A stretch of DNA of 64,000 nt, from positions 248,001 through 312,000 of the forward strand of contig JAEZZQ010000007.1 in assembly GCA_023442465.1 (NCBI GenBank), in the 5' to 3' direction. Both the position numbers and the translations under genes were made by a program. Below, piece by piece: positions 43,987-52,754 of the stretch (positions are counted from its first letter, which is position 1; the number at the start of each line of letters is the position of its first letter). This stretch comes from Bacillota bacterium. Lineage in GTDB: Bacteria; Bacillota; Clostridia; Lachnospirales; Lachnospiraceae. The notes below the pieces were generated by a model. That model was not told the origin of the DNA. It did no database searches and saw only the letters and a program-made list of their open reading frames with translations.

Positions 43987-45609
43987 TCAACTATGAGGCT
44001 GACCTTTCCCTTCTCTCATCAGTCTCTCCCCCATTCCAATCAATAGAAATACAAAGGGTGTACTTAGAATCTGCTGGAAACTTACGATATTATGTGCGGT
44101 ATAGGCAAATGCACTTGCCGCAAAAGCATATAGAAGGAGCTGCTTATTATCATCCGTCAGCTTGTTCTTCAATTCCACGGTAACCTTCTCCGCCCGGTAA
44201 ACAAAACGAATCCACACGCTTAAGAATATTCCCGCATAGCCCATAAGACCAAGTATCCCGTTGTTTACCATAACCGTAAGCCATTCGTTATGGGCGTTTG
44301 TCAGCCTTGATGTACCGAACTGATCCATAACCCTTTCCGTCACATCCGGCAGTATGTACAGATAAGAGGCAAAGCAATCCGGCCCGGCACCTACAAGCTT
44401 CCTTAGCCCGGGCATTCCTTGAAACACTCCTACCCCGGCAGACCACGTTCCCCCCCTGGAGCTTCCCCAATATTCACTGAAAATAAGTATCTGCTGCCCA
44501 CCCATGAAACGTATGCCTCCATTTGCCCTTGTGTTAAGTATCAGAAGCATTACATAAACTCCCGCCGTTATGGTAAGAACGAGAAGGATTATTTGTCTGA
44601 GCATCTTATATCTGCTGATATCCATATGTTTTTTCTTCTCCGCCAGAAGCATCAATAAATAGACCACTGTCAAGGGAACCATGACATATAAGGTAACACG
44701 GCTCATAGTAATCCAGTCGCTTAGGCTTCCGTCGTAATAGTCAAAGCTTTCCGGAAAAAGCAGCCGCCAAATACGCAGCGCCTGGCAGGCCGCGCAAAAC
44801 AAAAATGCCAGCTCGAAAAGGCTTTTCATCCTTCTCAGGCTGCGGAAGGATAAACAAAAAAATAAAAGGTATAAGGTCGATATAACAATGAATGCGCTAT
44901 TACTGCCCTGTGATACTCCCGTCGCTATTCCCAGCAGCACATAGAATGCACCTGCTGCCTTAAGCCATTTCTTATCCGTAAGCCAATACCATACGAAGCC
45001 TATCGGAAAAAGAACGGCAAAATAACCGCAATACCAGTTAATATTTCCCATGGTTGATATAAATTCTCTGTTCGCTCCTTCAACCGAAAGAGGATATATG
45101 GAAAAACGGTTCAGCAATCCCAGCAGAAAAATTCCCGCCGCTGCCGCCATAAATACAATCAGAAGCTTTTCCTCGTACTCCCAAAATCGGGAAACCAAAA
45201 AATAAGAAAGGATAAAGAGCAGCTGAGTGGCAAGTCCCATATACCATCCCTTCTCACCCCAAAAGGCTTCCTGCTTGAACTCAGAAAAAAAATAGGAAAT
45301 CACCACTGCCGCACCATAAAATAAAAACGCGCAGTCGGTAATCGACAGCGATTTATAGCGCACAAAGGACTTCGTCTCCTTATACCGCAACAGCATACAG
45401 ATAATAGCCAACGGAACAATCAAAGCGAAGCCTCCCAGCGTAATATCCTTATAAAAGGCAAACTTAGCATCGCCAATTTCCACATAACCATTCTGCATGT
45501 AAAAAGGATAGAAAGAAAAAATGATAAACAAATAAGCCATTATCAATAAAGAAACGGCTTCTTCACAAAATGATAAGAGATTAAATTTTTCTTCTGTTTC
45601 TTCCAACAT
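43987..45609 (-). CDS. O-antigen ligase/polymerase-like membrane protein
   Basis: A protein of about 540 residues with some 12 transmembrane helices and a large loop containing GAGPDCFASYLYILPD and TNAHNEWLTVMVNNG, the Wzy/WaaL-family pattern. Such proteins join or polymerise lipid-linked glycans at the outer face of the membrane; in Gram-positives they serve capsule, teichuronic or surface-glycan synthesis. The start is uncertain: ATG at 45607-45609 has GGGGAAT upstream, and others lie 18 and 30 bp earlier. No other glycan genes adjoin it on this strand. Confidence 0.85.
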   Translation of the reverse strand: MLEETEEKFNLLSFCEEAVSLLIMAYLFIIFSFYPFYMQNGYVEIGDAKFAFYKDITLGGFALIVPLAIICMLLRYKETKSFVRYKSLSITDCAFLFYGAAVVISYFFSEFKQEAFWGEKGWYMGLATQLLFILSYFLVSRFWEYEEKLLIVFMAAAAGIFLLGLLNRFSIYPLSVEGANREFISTMGNINWYCGYFAVLFPIGFVWYWLTDKKWLKAAGAFYVLLGIATGVSQGSNSAFIVISTLYLLFFCLSFRSLRRMKSLFELAFLFCAACQALRIWRLLFPESFDYYDGSLSDWITMSRVTLYVMVPLTVVYLLMLLAEKKKHMDISRYKMLRQIILLVLTITAGVYVMLLILNTRANGGIRFMGGQQILIFSEYWGSSRGGTWSAGVGVFQGMPGLRKLVGAGPDCFASYLYILPDVTERVMDQFGTSRLTNAHNEWLTVMVNNGILGLMGYAGIFLSVWIRFVYRAEKVTVELKNKLTDDNKQLLLYAFAASAFAYTAHNIVSFQQILSTPFVFLLIGMGERLMREGKGQPHS

Positions 45610-45762
45610 CTTATATTCCCCATTCATGTATTTTATCATATGAGTATCATTTTACTCATAAATGCTTTTTACTCACGTATGCTTTTTACTCATGAGTACC
45701 CTCCACACATTTATCATAGTTTACCATTGCCCTTTCGTCAATCCCGCATCTTTTTTAACGTC

Positions 45763-45927
45763 TGCTTTAAGCTCTGCACTTTCAAAGTTCTGTACCTTCC
45801 TCAAAGTTCCGTCCCTTCTTGGGTGTTCTGCACCTTCTTCAAGGGTCCGTAATCTTCTTCAGCGTTCCGAGCCTTCCTTCAGAGTTTCATGCCTTCTTTA
45901 ACGTTTTATGTCTTCTTCAAGGTTTTC
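45763..45927. repeat. Degenerate 19-20-bp tandem repeat, about 8 copies
   Basis: Units resembling AAAGTTCYGYACCTTCTTC follow one another between the O-antigen-ligase-like gene and the end of the AI-2E-family gene. They drift from 19 to 20 bp. A separate TTTTTACTCA repeat stands at 45650-45700. No gene is supported in 45610-45929. Confidence 0.7.
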
Positions 45928-45929
45928 GC

Positions 45930-46982
45930 TTACTTTTGTTCCGGTTTTCTCCGTAAATACAGGTATACCTCATATATTGTAATGAGTGCCAGCGGCCCTT
46001 TGATAATGCCGAAGATTCCAAACAGCTTTACTCCCGCATAAACGGCAAACAGTATACAGACCGGCAGGATTCCTACCTGCTCTCCCACTAGTTTTGGTTC
46101 CAGAACTTCTCTTATGATTACACAAGAAACATAGAGAACAACACATATTACAGCCTTTCCATAATACCCATTAAGAATCTGCCAAAAAGCAAGGGGCATG
46201 AGTACCATGCCTGTGCCGATAAAGGGAAGCATGTCCATGAAGCCCGTTAGCATGCCGAGCAATATCCCCCCTTCTATTTTTGCAAAAAATAGAGTGACAG
46301 CACAAAGAAAGCTAATGATGAGCAATATGATGAACTGTGTCTTCACGAAGGCAGCTACATGCCCGAATACTCTTTTACCGATTTCCAGCACACCCTCTAA
46401 TTCCTCATGACTGCGAAGCTTGTTCATGACCATTGCATAATCCTTTGCCAGAAGAATTGATGCGATGATCATAATGGCAAAAAAGCTTATGATACCCGCT
46501 ACATTTTTCACATATCCCAACGAATCGTTCATAATTTTAGGAACTACCTCCACCTGAAAATTCTCGATGAAAATATTTACCTTTTCCATAATGTATATTT
46601 CGATTCCGGCGCCGTCGAGACCGAACTTTTTCTCCATTCCGTCACAGCATCCGCTGACAAAAACATAAAACTTTTCTTCGAATAAGCCTATCTGGCCAAA
46701 CAGTTCTCCTACCCGGCGGAAAATAAATACCGCAAACCCCCACAACGCCCCTCCCACCGTCATGAATAAAACAAGCAGTATTAAGGCTACTATGAAGCCT
46801 TTTTTAATATGAAGATTTTTCTGAATCCTTTCTGAGAACGGATTAAGGATTTTCACGAATGCAAACGCAAAAAGAAAAGGAGTTATAAGCGGACTCAGGT
46901 ACTTGAATCCGATATATACTCCTAATATAACTGCTGCCAGAATCGCATATTCTTTTGTCTTCATAACTGCTTTTTTATCCAT
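45930..46982 (-). CDS. AI-2E family transporter (YtvI/TqsA-like)
   Basis: A 350-residue membrane protein with about eight helices. The family pattern is clear: SPLITPFLFAFAFVKILNPF near the N-terminus, an extended loop at about 100-150, then LLGMLTGFMDMLPFIGTGMVLMP and the late REVLEPKLVGEQVGILPV with VKLFGIFGIIKGPLALI. Members export small molecules, sodium or signal compounds; YtvI of Bacillus is sporulation-linked. The true substrate is unknown. A single gene. Confidence 0.93.
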   Translation of the reverse strand: MDKKAVMKTKEYAILAAVILGVYIGFKYLSPLITPFLFAFAFVKILNPFSERIQKNLHIKKGFIVALILLVLFMTVGGALWGFAVFIFRRVGELFGQIGLFEEKFYVFVSGCCDGMEKKFGLDGAGIEIYIMEKVNIFIENFQVEVVPKIMNDSLGYVKNVAGIISFFAIMIIASILLAKDYAMVMNKLRSHEELEGVLEIGKRVFGHVAAFVKTQFIILLIISFLCAVTLFFAKIEGGILLGMLTGFMDMLPFIGTGMVLMPLAFWQILNGYYGKAVICVVLYVSCVIIREVLEPKLVGEQVGILPVCILFAVYAGVKLFGIFGIIKGPLALITIYEVYLYLRRKPEQK

Positions 46983-47068
46983 GGCTTTTCCCCCTGAAAC
47001 ATATTTACGAAAATTAGTAATCCTATCTTATAGGATGGATAATTTTCAGTAAATTATAGCTTTTTCTT

Positions 47069-47794
47069 TTAGGGAGTAAATGGTAAAAAGGGACGGAAGG
47101 CCTCTCCTCTCGGCACGATCGAAAAACTCATTCTCTTTCCGGTCTTTGGATGTAGAAAGGAGAGGCTGTATGCACATAACGCTACATCCTTTATATCATC
47201 TTCACGGCTTTTTCTCATGGAAGATTCACTTCCATATTTTACATCACCAAGCAAAGGCATTCCCGCATGAGCCATCTGCACCCTGATTTGATGATGCCTT
47301 CCTGTTTTTAAAAGTATTTCTGTAAGCATGTGCAGATTCTTGAAGTTGTTCTCTTCCTCTGCCACCTTCAAGATACGATACTTAAGTTCCGCACGCTTCG
47401 CATCCTTATCATTTTTTTCTGTTATTCTAGACGTATTATCTGCTCCGTTTTTTACCAGATAATCCACTAAAGTAAATTCTGTTTTAAGATAATCCTTATC
47501 TTTTGCTGTTATCACGGCGGAATCTGCATATACCACAGCATAATAGAGCTTTTCCATGCTTTGTGCACTTAGTTTCGCGGCAGACTCCTTTGTCTTGCCA
47601 AATACAAGGATACCCTCTACCGGTTGGTCAAGGCGGTGTATTACTCCGATATAAGAAGTCTTTAAATAATTTTTTATACTGCTTACCATATCCGGCTGTC
47701 CCAGCCTGGCTGTCTGTGTTGCAATGCCGGAGGGCTTGTGACAAACGATTATTTGTTCGTCTTCATACATGATATTATCTTCTTTTACAATCAT
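47069..47794 (-). CDS. RluA-family pseudouridine synthase
   Basis: A 241-residue enzyme converting uridine to pseudouridine in RNA. The active-site motif is GVIHRLDQPVEGILVFGKT with the catalytic aspartate, and the RHHQIRVQMAHAGMPLLGD motif follows. There is no S4 domain. An in-frame start at 47905 would add 37 residues, but those are encoded by the family-A repeat and begin like the spurious frame in another copy. I therefore start at ATG 47792-47794, preceded by AAAAGGAG. The target RNA position is unknown. Confidence 0.9.
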   Translation of the reverse strand: MIVKEDNIMYEDEQIIVCHKPSGIATQTARLGQPDMVSSIKNYLKTSYIGVIHRLDQPVEGILVFGKTKESAAKLSAQSMEKLYYAVVYADSAVITAKDKDYLKTEFTLVDYLVKNGADNTSRITEKNDKDAKRAELKYRILKVAEEENNFKNLHMLTEILLKTGRHHQIRVQMAHAGMPLLGDVKYGSESSMRKSREDDIKDVALCAYSLSFLHPKTGKRMSFSIVPRGEAFRPFLPFTP

Positions 47795-47825
47795 TTTTAT
47801 AACTTTGCTCCTTTTCCCTCCGTAA

Positions 47826-48052
47826 GAACAAAAGTGTGCTTCGTACACTCTCGCGGCCAAATACTTCAGCAGCACAGCTTTTGTTCCGCGCGCGTAGCTG
47901 CGCATCTATCTTTCATTAATAGGAGCACTTTCCTATTAATGAACAAAAGTGTGCTTCGTACACTTTCGCGGCCAAATATTTCGGCTGCACAGCTTTTGTT
48001 CCGCGCGCGTAGCTGCGCATCTATCTTTCATTAATAGGCGTACTTTCCTATA
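47826..48052. repeat. Family-A interspersed repeat, locus 4 (two tandem units of 115 bp)
   Basis: Two units begin at 47826 and 47941. Each shows arms GAACAAAAGTGTGC and GCACAGCTTTTGTTC, the GCGCGCGTAGCTGCGC hairpin and, in the first unit, CATTAATAGGA/TCCTATTAATG. They differ at only a few positions in the first 100 bp; the final hairpin of the second unit is decayed (CCTATAGAGC). The locus lies upstream of the RluA-type gene and in the same orientation to it as the other copies have to theirs. Confidence 0.9.
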
Positions 48053-48147
48053 GAGCAAGAAATATTCCTGCTAATTTTACACGAATCTGCATACACTGTC
48101 CATTCATAATAGAAACAATCTTAAGAAAATCTTCATGTTTGTAATAT

Positions 48148-48280
48148 TGACCTTGTAAATTGTCAATGCTAAGATAATATATAGTTGGATTTTTGTGCGT
48201 AAAGGTTTTATTTACAGCTTTGTATTCTAATGAGCATACAGGGTGAAAGCTTTTAGGGCGGCTGCAAGCTAAAACTCACC
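48148..48280 (+). promoter_or_regulatory. Putative promoter and structured leader of the 48.4-kb operon
   Basis: TTGACC (48148-48153) and TAAGAT (48170-48175) are spaced by 16 bp and would give a leader of about 260 nt. It contains a stable hairpin at 48241-48280, with GGTGA/TCACC closing an inner CTTTTAG/CTAAAA around a GGCGGCTGCAAG loop. I do not recognise it as a known riboswitch. The rest of 48281-48440 has no supported feature. Confidence 0.35.
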
Positions 48281-48440
48281 GATAGAAGTAATCGATAATT
48301 TAGCTTGTCTCTGCTATGAAAAGAAATGTAAATTCACAATTTTGTCCGTGAAGTTAAGAGATGCTTTATAAAAGGCATTTTCTTTTCGTATCTTTTTTTG
48401 CTTTCAAATTTTATTTTTAAAACTTCGGAGATGCCAATAT

Positions 48441-50171
48441 ATGAAATTTCAGAAATTGCTTATTATACCATGGTATTACATGCTTGTTTTTCTTTTTATA
48501 GCAGGTGAAGCCGCCCTCTTTTTAATTCTGGGCGAAGATATTTATGTCAGCATGCATGATAACTTGGATTTGCATGTTGCTGACTATCATATTTTGTCCT
48601 TTACAGACACTTTCTTTTCCCACAATGTACAATTACCTCTTTTAAACGGAATTGACAGAGATTACTTTGCGTCGGAATTTTCTCTTTACAGCCTGCTTTA
48701 TATCCTTTTCCCCACATCTGCTGCATATGTCGCCGGATATTTGTTAAAAACGGTTATTGCAGTGGTATCTTGTGTCCTGCTGGCAAAAGATGTTTTAGCG
48801 GATAACTACAAGCAATATGCACCGGTGGTGGTGTTATGCAGCTTCGCATACGGGATACTTCCGTTATACCCCACCTTCTCGTTTCCATTTGTATCTCTGC
48901 CATTTGTAATTCTTCTGCTCAGAAGAATTTATAAAAATCCCGGAGTTATTGCTTATTTTTTATTATTTTTATATCCTCTTCTATCCTACTTTACCTTCTT
49001 TGGCTTTTTTATACTGGCATACTTATTTCTTGCCATTATCCTTCTTTGGATAAAAAAAAAGAAGCTGCCTCTTTCCCTTACCGGCGCTTTCTGTGTCTTA
49101 TTTGCCGGATTCGCACTTTGGGAATACCGGCTGTTCGGCATTATGTTATTTGATACTACTCCTACCATACGCGAGACAATGGTGCAAGGCAACTATAATT
49201 ATGCAGAAATATTATCTGCTATAAAAGAAGCTTTTACTATAGGTGTATTTCATGCGGAGGCAGTTCACACATGGTTTGTGCTTCCTGTTTGTATAATATA
49301 TTTTCTGCTCTTAAACTACCGTTATATAAAAGAAAGAAATTATAAGGGCATATGGGCCGATATCTTTAATTGGATTATCGCTTTTCTTGTTTTTAACAGT
49401 ATTATTTACGGTCTGTATTATCAGGAATATTTCAGAAGCTTTATTGAAATGATCATTCCTCCGCTAAAAGGCTTCCAATTTTCAAGGACGGTCTTTTTCA
49501 ATCCTTTTCTTTGGTACCTTGCTCTTTTTATTATTCTAAAAAAGCTCTACGACAATCATAAACAAAAAACTGCTCATGCCATTGTATTGATGAGCATTGC
49601 AGTTATTCTGCTCACCGGTTCCAAATATAATGATTTATATCATACCGCATTCAATTATGCGTACCGGATCATAAAGCAGCAGCCTTCCAATAGTCTGACT
49701 TACAAGGAATTTTATTCAGAAAACTTGTTTCGCAGTATTTTGTCCGATATCGATTATTCCGGTGAGAAATCTGTTGCATACGGTATGCATCCTGCAGTAC
49801 TTGAATACAACGGTATTTTTACGTTAGACGGGTGCTTAAGTTACTATCCGCAGGAGTACAAAGAACAATTTCGGGAAATAATAGCTCCTGCTTTAGACAG
49901 GGTGGAAAGCTTCCGTATTTATTATGATGACTGGGGCGCAAGAGCTTATTTATTTGCCGGTGTGGATGAAAATGTTTATGAGCCTGTAAGAAATCTGGAA
50001 ATATCGGATACTAATTTATATATCGATGCGGATGCCTTTAGAAAAATGGAAGGAAAATATATTTTTTCCCGCATTAAGATAACAAATGAGGACGAGCTGA
50101 AGCTTCATTTGCGCGGTACCTATACCGATACCGCTTCCCCATACACAATCTATCTATATGAAGCAAATTGA
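48441..50171 (+). CDS. Multi-spanning membrane protein, YkoS/DUF6044-like
   Basis: A 576-residue protein with about ten to eleven transmembrane helices in residues 1-400 and an extracytoplasmic C-terminal domain (about 400-576). The first outer loop carries an acidic motif (YVSMHDNLDLHVADYH), as in GT-C-type glycosyltransferases that use polyprenyl-phosphate sugars. I link it to YkoS-like proteins (DUF6044) by length and motif, with moderate certainty. Stop and following start are close, and the next genes are a UbiA prenyltransferase and a HAD phosphatase, which could make its lipid-linked sugar donor. AT-rich codon use differs from the minus-strand block. Confidence 0.7.
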   Translation: MKFQKLLIIPWYYMLVFLFIAGEAALFLILGEDIYVSMHDNLDLHVADYHILSFTDTFFSHNVQLPLLNGIDRDYFASEFSLYSLLYILFPTSAAYVAGYLLKTVIAVVSCVLLAKDVLADNYKQYAPVVVLCSFAYGILPLYPTFSFPFVSLPFVILLLRRIYKNPGVIAYFLLFLYPLLSYFTFFGFFILAYLFLAIILLWIKKKKLPLSLTGAFCVLFAGFALWEYRLFGIMLFDTTPTIRETMVQGNYNYAEILSAIKEAFTIGVFHAEAVHTWFVLPVCIIYFLLLNYRYIKERNYKGIWADIFNWIIAFLVFNSIIYGLYYQEYFRSFIEMIIPPLKGFQFSRTVFFNPFLWYLALFIILKKLYDNHKQKTAHAIVLMSIAVILLTGSKYNDLYHTAFNYAYRIIKQQPSNSLTYKEFYSENLFRSILSDIDYSGEKSVAYGMHPAVLEYNGIFTLDGCLSYYPQEYKEQFREIIAPALDRVESFRIYYDDWGARAYLFAGVDENVYEPVRNLEISDTNLYIDADAFRKMEGKYIFSRIKITNEDELKLHLRGTYTDTASPYTIYLYEAN

Positions 50172-50188
50172 AAGGATTTATATTTAAC

Positions 50189-51109
50189 ATGAAAAATTAT
50201 ATAAAAATAGCGCGCCCGGACCATTGGATTAAAAATCTGTTTATCATACCCGGTATTATAGTGGCACTTCTTATATTTGGCAGGGATATTCATAATTTTT
50301 TTGCTATGCACTTTTTTCTCGGATTCATTGCGACCTGTCTTATTTCTTCCGCGAATTATGTGATCAATGAATGGCTGGATGCTGATTTCGACAAATATCA
50401 TCCGGTAAAAAAGAACCGCCCTGTAGTAACAAGCAGCTTAAATTTTTCCTATGTTATGTTGGAATACGCTGTGCTTGTCTTGCTTGGATTAAGTTTTTCA
50501 CTTTTTATTAATTCATATTTTGTACTTATAGAAATTTGGCTTCTAGTTATGGGGTTTTTATACAATGTAAAACCGTTTCGGACAAAAGATATTCCTTATG
50601 TGGACGTGCTTTCAGAATCAATAAACAATATTATCCGTCTCTTACTCGGCTGGTTTATTATTACAGATCATTATTTTCCGCCTATAAGCATTCTTATCGG
50701 TTACTGGATGTGCGGTGCTTTTCTTATGTCAGTAAAAAGATATGCGGAATATAAAATGATCAATAACCCTGAAACAGCAGGCTTATACCGAAAATCATTC
50801 CGATATTATACGGAAAAATCTCTTTTATGTTCCTCCCTTTTTTACAGCATGTGCGCTACCGTCTTTACCTCTATCTTTATTATTGAATACCGGATAGAAT
50901 ATGTGCTGGCACTTCCTATGCTTATCGGCTTATTTGTACTTTATTTTCACCTTTCGTTCAAGGAAGATTCGGTTGTCCAAAAGCCGGAAAAGTTATACAA
51001 GGAAAAATCCTTATTGTTTTATCTCCTTGCCTTTATTATTATGTTGTTTATCTTGACCTTTATTGATATTCCGGTTATGGCTGAATATTTTAGAATCCAT
51101 AAGTTATAG
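50189..51109 (+). CDS. UbiA-family prenyltransferase (DPPR-synthase-like)
   Basis: A 306-residue membrane enzyme with about eight helices. It opens IKIARPDHWIKNLFIIPG, typical of decaprenyl-phosphate phosphoribosyltransferase-type UbiA proteins. The first aspartate-rich motif is NEWLDADFDKYHP, and a second polar site follows in KDIPYVDVLSE. Such enzymes move polyprenyl phosphate onto PRPP or related acceptors. The start is ATG 50189-50191; a TTG 21 bp earlier overlaps the previous gene. The downstream HAD phosphatase could remove the 5-phosphate from the product, as in the mycobacterial arabinan pathway. That parallel is inference. Confidence 0.85.
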   Translation: MKNYIKIARPDHWIKNLFIIPGIIVALLIFGRDIHNFFAMHFFLGFIATCLISSANYVINEWLDADFDKYHPVKKNRPVVTSSLNFSYVMLEYAVLVLLGLSFSLFINSYFVLIEIWLLVMGFLYNVKPFRTKDIPYVDVLSESINNIIRLLLGWFIITDHYFPPISILIGYWMCGAFLMSVKRYAEYKMINNPETAGLYRKSFRYYTEKSLLCSSLFYSMCATVFTSIFIIEYRIEYVLALPMLIGLFVLYFHLSFKEDSVVQKPEKLYKEKSLLFYLLAFIIMLFILTFIDIPVMAEYFRIHKL

Positions 51110-51181
51110 ATCTGGCATAATATCAAGATGTATTGACACCAAAAATTATCTGGTCCCGAAAGAAAGGCGGTAATTAAAAGT

Positions 51182-51886
51182 ATGAACAATAAAAATGCTG
51201 TTTTTATAAGTAAAAAATTAATGGAATATCATGCCGTCATTCTTGATGTGGACGGGACTCTATACAGCCAGCCTTCTTTACGTTTTTTTATGGCAATTGA
51301 TTTAATTAAGCATTACATCTTTCATCCACTTCGCATCAAAGAGCTATTTATCATAAAGAAATACCGGTTTGTCAGGGAAAATTGGGAAAGCATTGCCTTG
51401 GAAGCTGTAAAAGTCCCTTTTTCCATAGAAGAAATGCAATATACATATGTGGCAGAACAGATGAATACCTCACCGGAACAGGTACGGGAACTTATTTTAT
51501 ATTGGCTGCATAAGCATCCACTTAAGCTGATTAGAAAATATAAGGATTCCAAGCTGATAGATTATATAAAATTATTACGGGAAAGCGGAACTATTATTGT
51601 CATTTACTCGGATTATCCGGCAGCAGAAAAGTTGGATGCTCTGGGCATTTCTCCGGATTACATTTTTTGCTCTTCCGATATGGAGATAAATTGTATGAAG
51701 CCTGATCCAAAAGCAATGTATGTCATATTGGAGGAGCTTCATGAAGTTCCGGGGAATGCTGTAATGATCGGAGACCGCTATTCGAAAGACGGCATCGCGG
51801 CAAAAAATGCAGGAATGGATTTTATTATTCTGGCAAAATTCATATTTCGGCGTACAAATCTATATCAGCAGTTATTTATCAAGTAG
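51182..51886 (+). CDS. HAD-family phosphatase
   Basis: A 234-residue soluble hydrolase of the haloacid-dehalogenase superfamily. Motif I is ILDVDGTLYS with the nucleophile aspartate, motif II VIYSDYPA, motif III lysine in CMKPDPKAM and motif IV VMIGDRYSKDGIAAKNAG. An alpha-helical cap lies between motifs I and II. It follows the UbiA gene by 72 bp, preceded by GAAAGGCGG. It is the third gene of the operon and might dephosphorylate a prenyl-phospho-sugar. Confidence 0.9.
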   Translation: MNNKNAVFISKKLMEYHAVILDVDGTLYSQPSLRFFMAIDLIKHYIFHPLRIKELFIIKKYRFVRENWESIALEAVKVPFSIEEMQYTYVAEQMNTSPEQVRELILYWLHKHPLKLIRKYKDSKLIDYIKLLRESGTIIVIYSDYPAAEKLDALGISPDYIFCSSDMEINCMKPDPKAMYVILEELHEVPGNAVMIGDRYSKDGIAAKNAGMDFIILAKFIFRRTNLYQQLFIK

Positions 51887-51904
51887 TTTATTTTCTGTAA
51901 TACA

Positions 51905-51966
51905 AAAAATAATCCCCACGGCAGATAGCAGTTGATTATGCTTGTTGCGCGCAGGGATTATTTTTC
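51905..51966. terminator. Bidirectional terminator between HAD gene and response regulator
   Basis: AATAATCCC and GGGATTATT pair around a 37-base loop region that contains smaller pairs, with A-run before and T-run after. It serves the two convergent genes. Confidence 0.75.
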
Positions 51967-52013
51967 ATCTAGCTTATTCATCAGATATATTTCTTCAATT
52001 ATAAATACAGATA

Positions 52014-52703
52014 TTACACCTTAAAGCGGTATCCTACTCCCCAGATCGTCTCTATATACTGAGGCTTTGCCGTATCGTATTCGATTTTCTCACGAATCTT
52101 TTTGATATGGACCGTTACCGTAGCGATGTCGCCGATAGAATCCATATCCCATATTTCACGGAACAACTCTTCCTTTGTAAATACGTGGTTCGGATTCTCT
52201 GCAAGGAAAGTGAGCAAATCGAATTCCTTTGTCGTAAAGGTCTTCTCCTCATTGTCGATATAAACCCTTCTCGCTGTCTTATCAATACGGATTCCCCGAA
52301 TTTCAACGATATCGTTTGTCTTTTGCATGGAACCGACAAGTCTGTCATATCTTGCCATATGTGCTTTTACTCTCGCTACCAGCTCACTGGGGCTGAAAGG
52401 CTTTGTCATATAGTCGTCTGCGCCGAGGCCAAGCCCTCTTATCTTATCGATATCATCTTTTTTGGCTGAAACCATAAGGATGGGTATGTTTTTTTCTTCC
52501 CTGATTTTCTTACATACCTCGAAACCGTCGATTCCGGGAAGCATCAGATCGAGAATAATCAAATCAAAGTCTCCATTCAAGGCCTTTTCCAGCCCCATAT
52601 CTCCCGAATGTTCGATTTCTACTTCAAAATCACTCAGTTCTAAATAGTCTTTCTCTAAGTCAGCAATTGCTTCTTCATCTTCTACAATTAAAATTTTGCT
52701 CAT
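52014..52703 (-). CDS. OmpR-family response regulator
   Basis: A 229-residue regulator. The receiver domain shows KILIVEDEEAI, the phosphoacceptor aspartate in LIILDLMLPG, and the lysine in DDYMTKPF. The winged-helix DNA-binding domain covers about residues 130-229 (EKTFTTKEFDLLTFLAENP, then VTVHIKKIREKIE and TIWGVGYRFKV). The gene starts 51 bp after the partner histidine kinase gene. The start is ATG 52701-52703 with AAAGGTG upstream. The role is unknown; cell-envelope stress is common for such pairs. Confidence 0.95.
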   Translation of the reverse strand: MSKILIVEDEEAIADLEKDYLELSDFEVEIEHSGDMGLEKALNGDFDLIILDLMLPGIDGFEVCKKIREEKNIPILMVSAKKDDIDKIRGLGLGADDYMTKPFSPSELVARVKAHMARYDRLVGSMQKTNDIVEIRGIRIDKTARRVYIDNEEKTFTTKEFDLLTFLAENPNHVFTKEELFREIWDMDSIGDIATVTVHIKKIREKIEYDTAKPQYIETIWGVGYRFKV

Positions 52704-52754
52704 ATTCAATTACACCTTTCTATATATTTTATTCTTTCCCTCTTTGGTTTCGTG

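Noticed and set aside
47795..47905. N-terminal extension of the RluA-type protein and similar frames (starting MRSYARGTKAV) in other family-A copies
   Set aside because: The extension is encoded by the interspersed repeat, is open on both strands, and the downstream ATG has a better ribosome site. I treat it as non-coding.
48241..48280. Cyclic-di-GMP riboswitch
   Set aside because: The leader hairpin lacks the conserved GCAAA and the second helix pattern of that class, so no riboswitch name is given.
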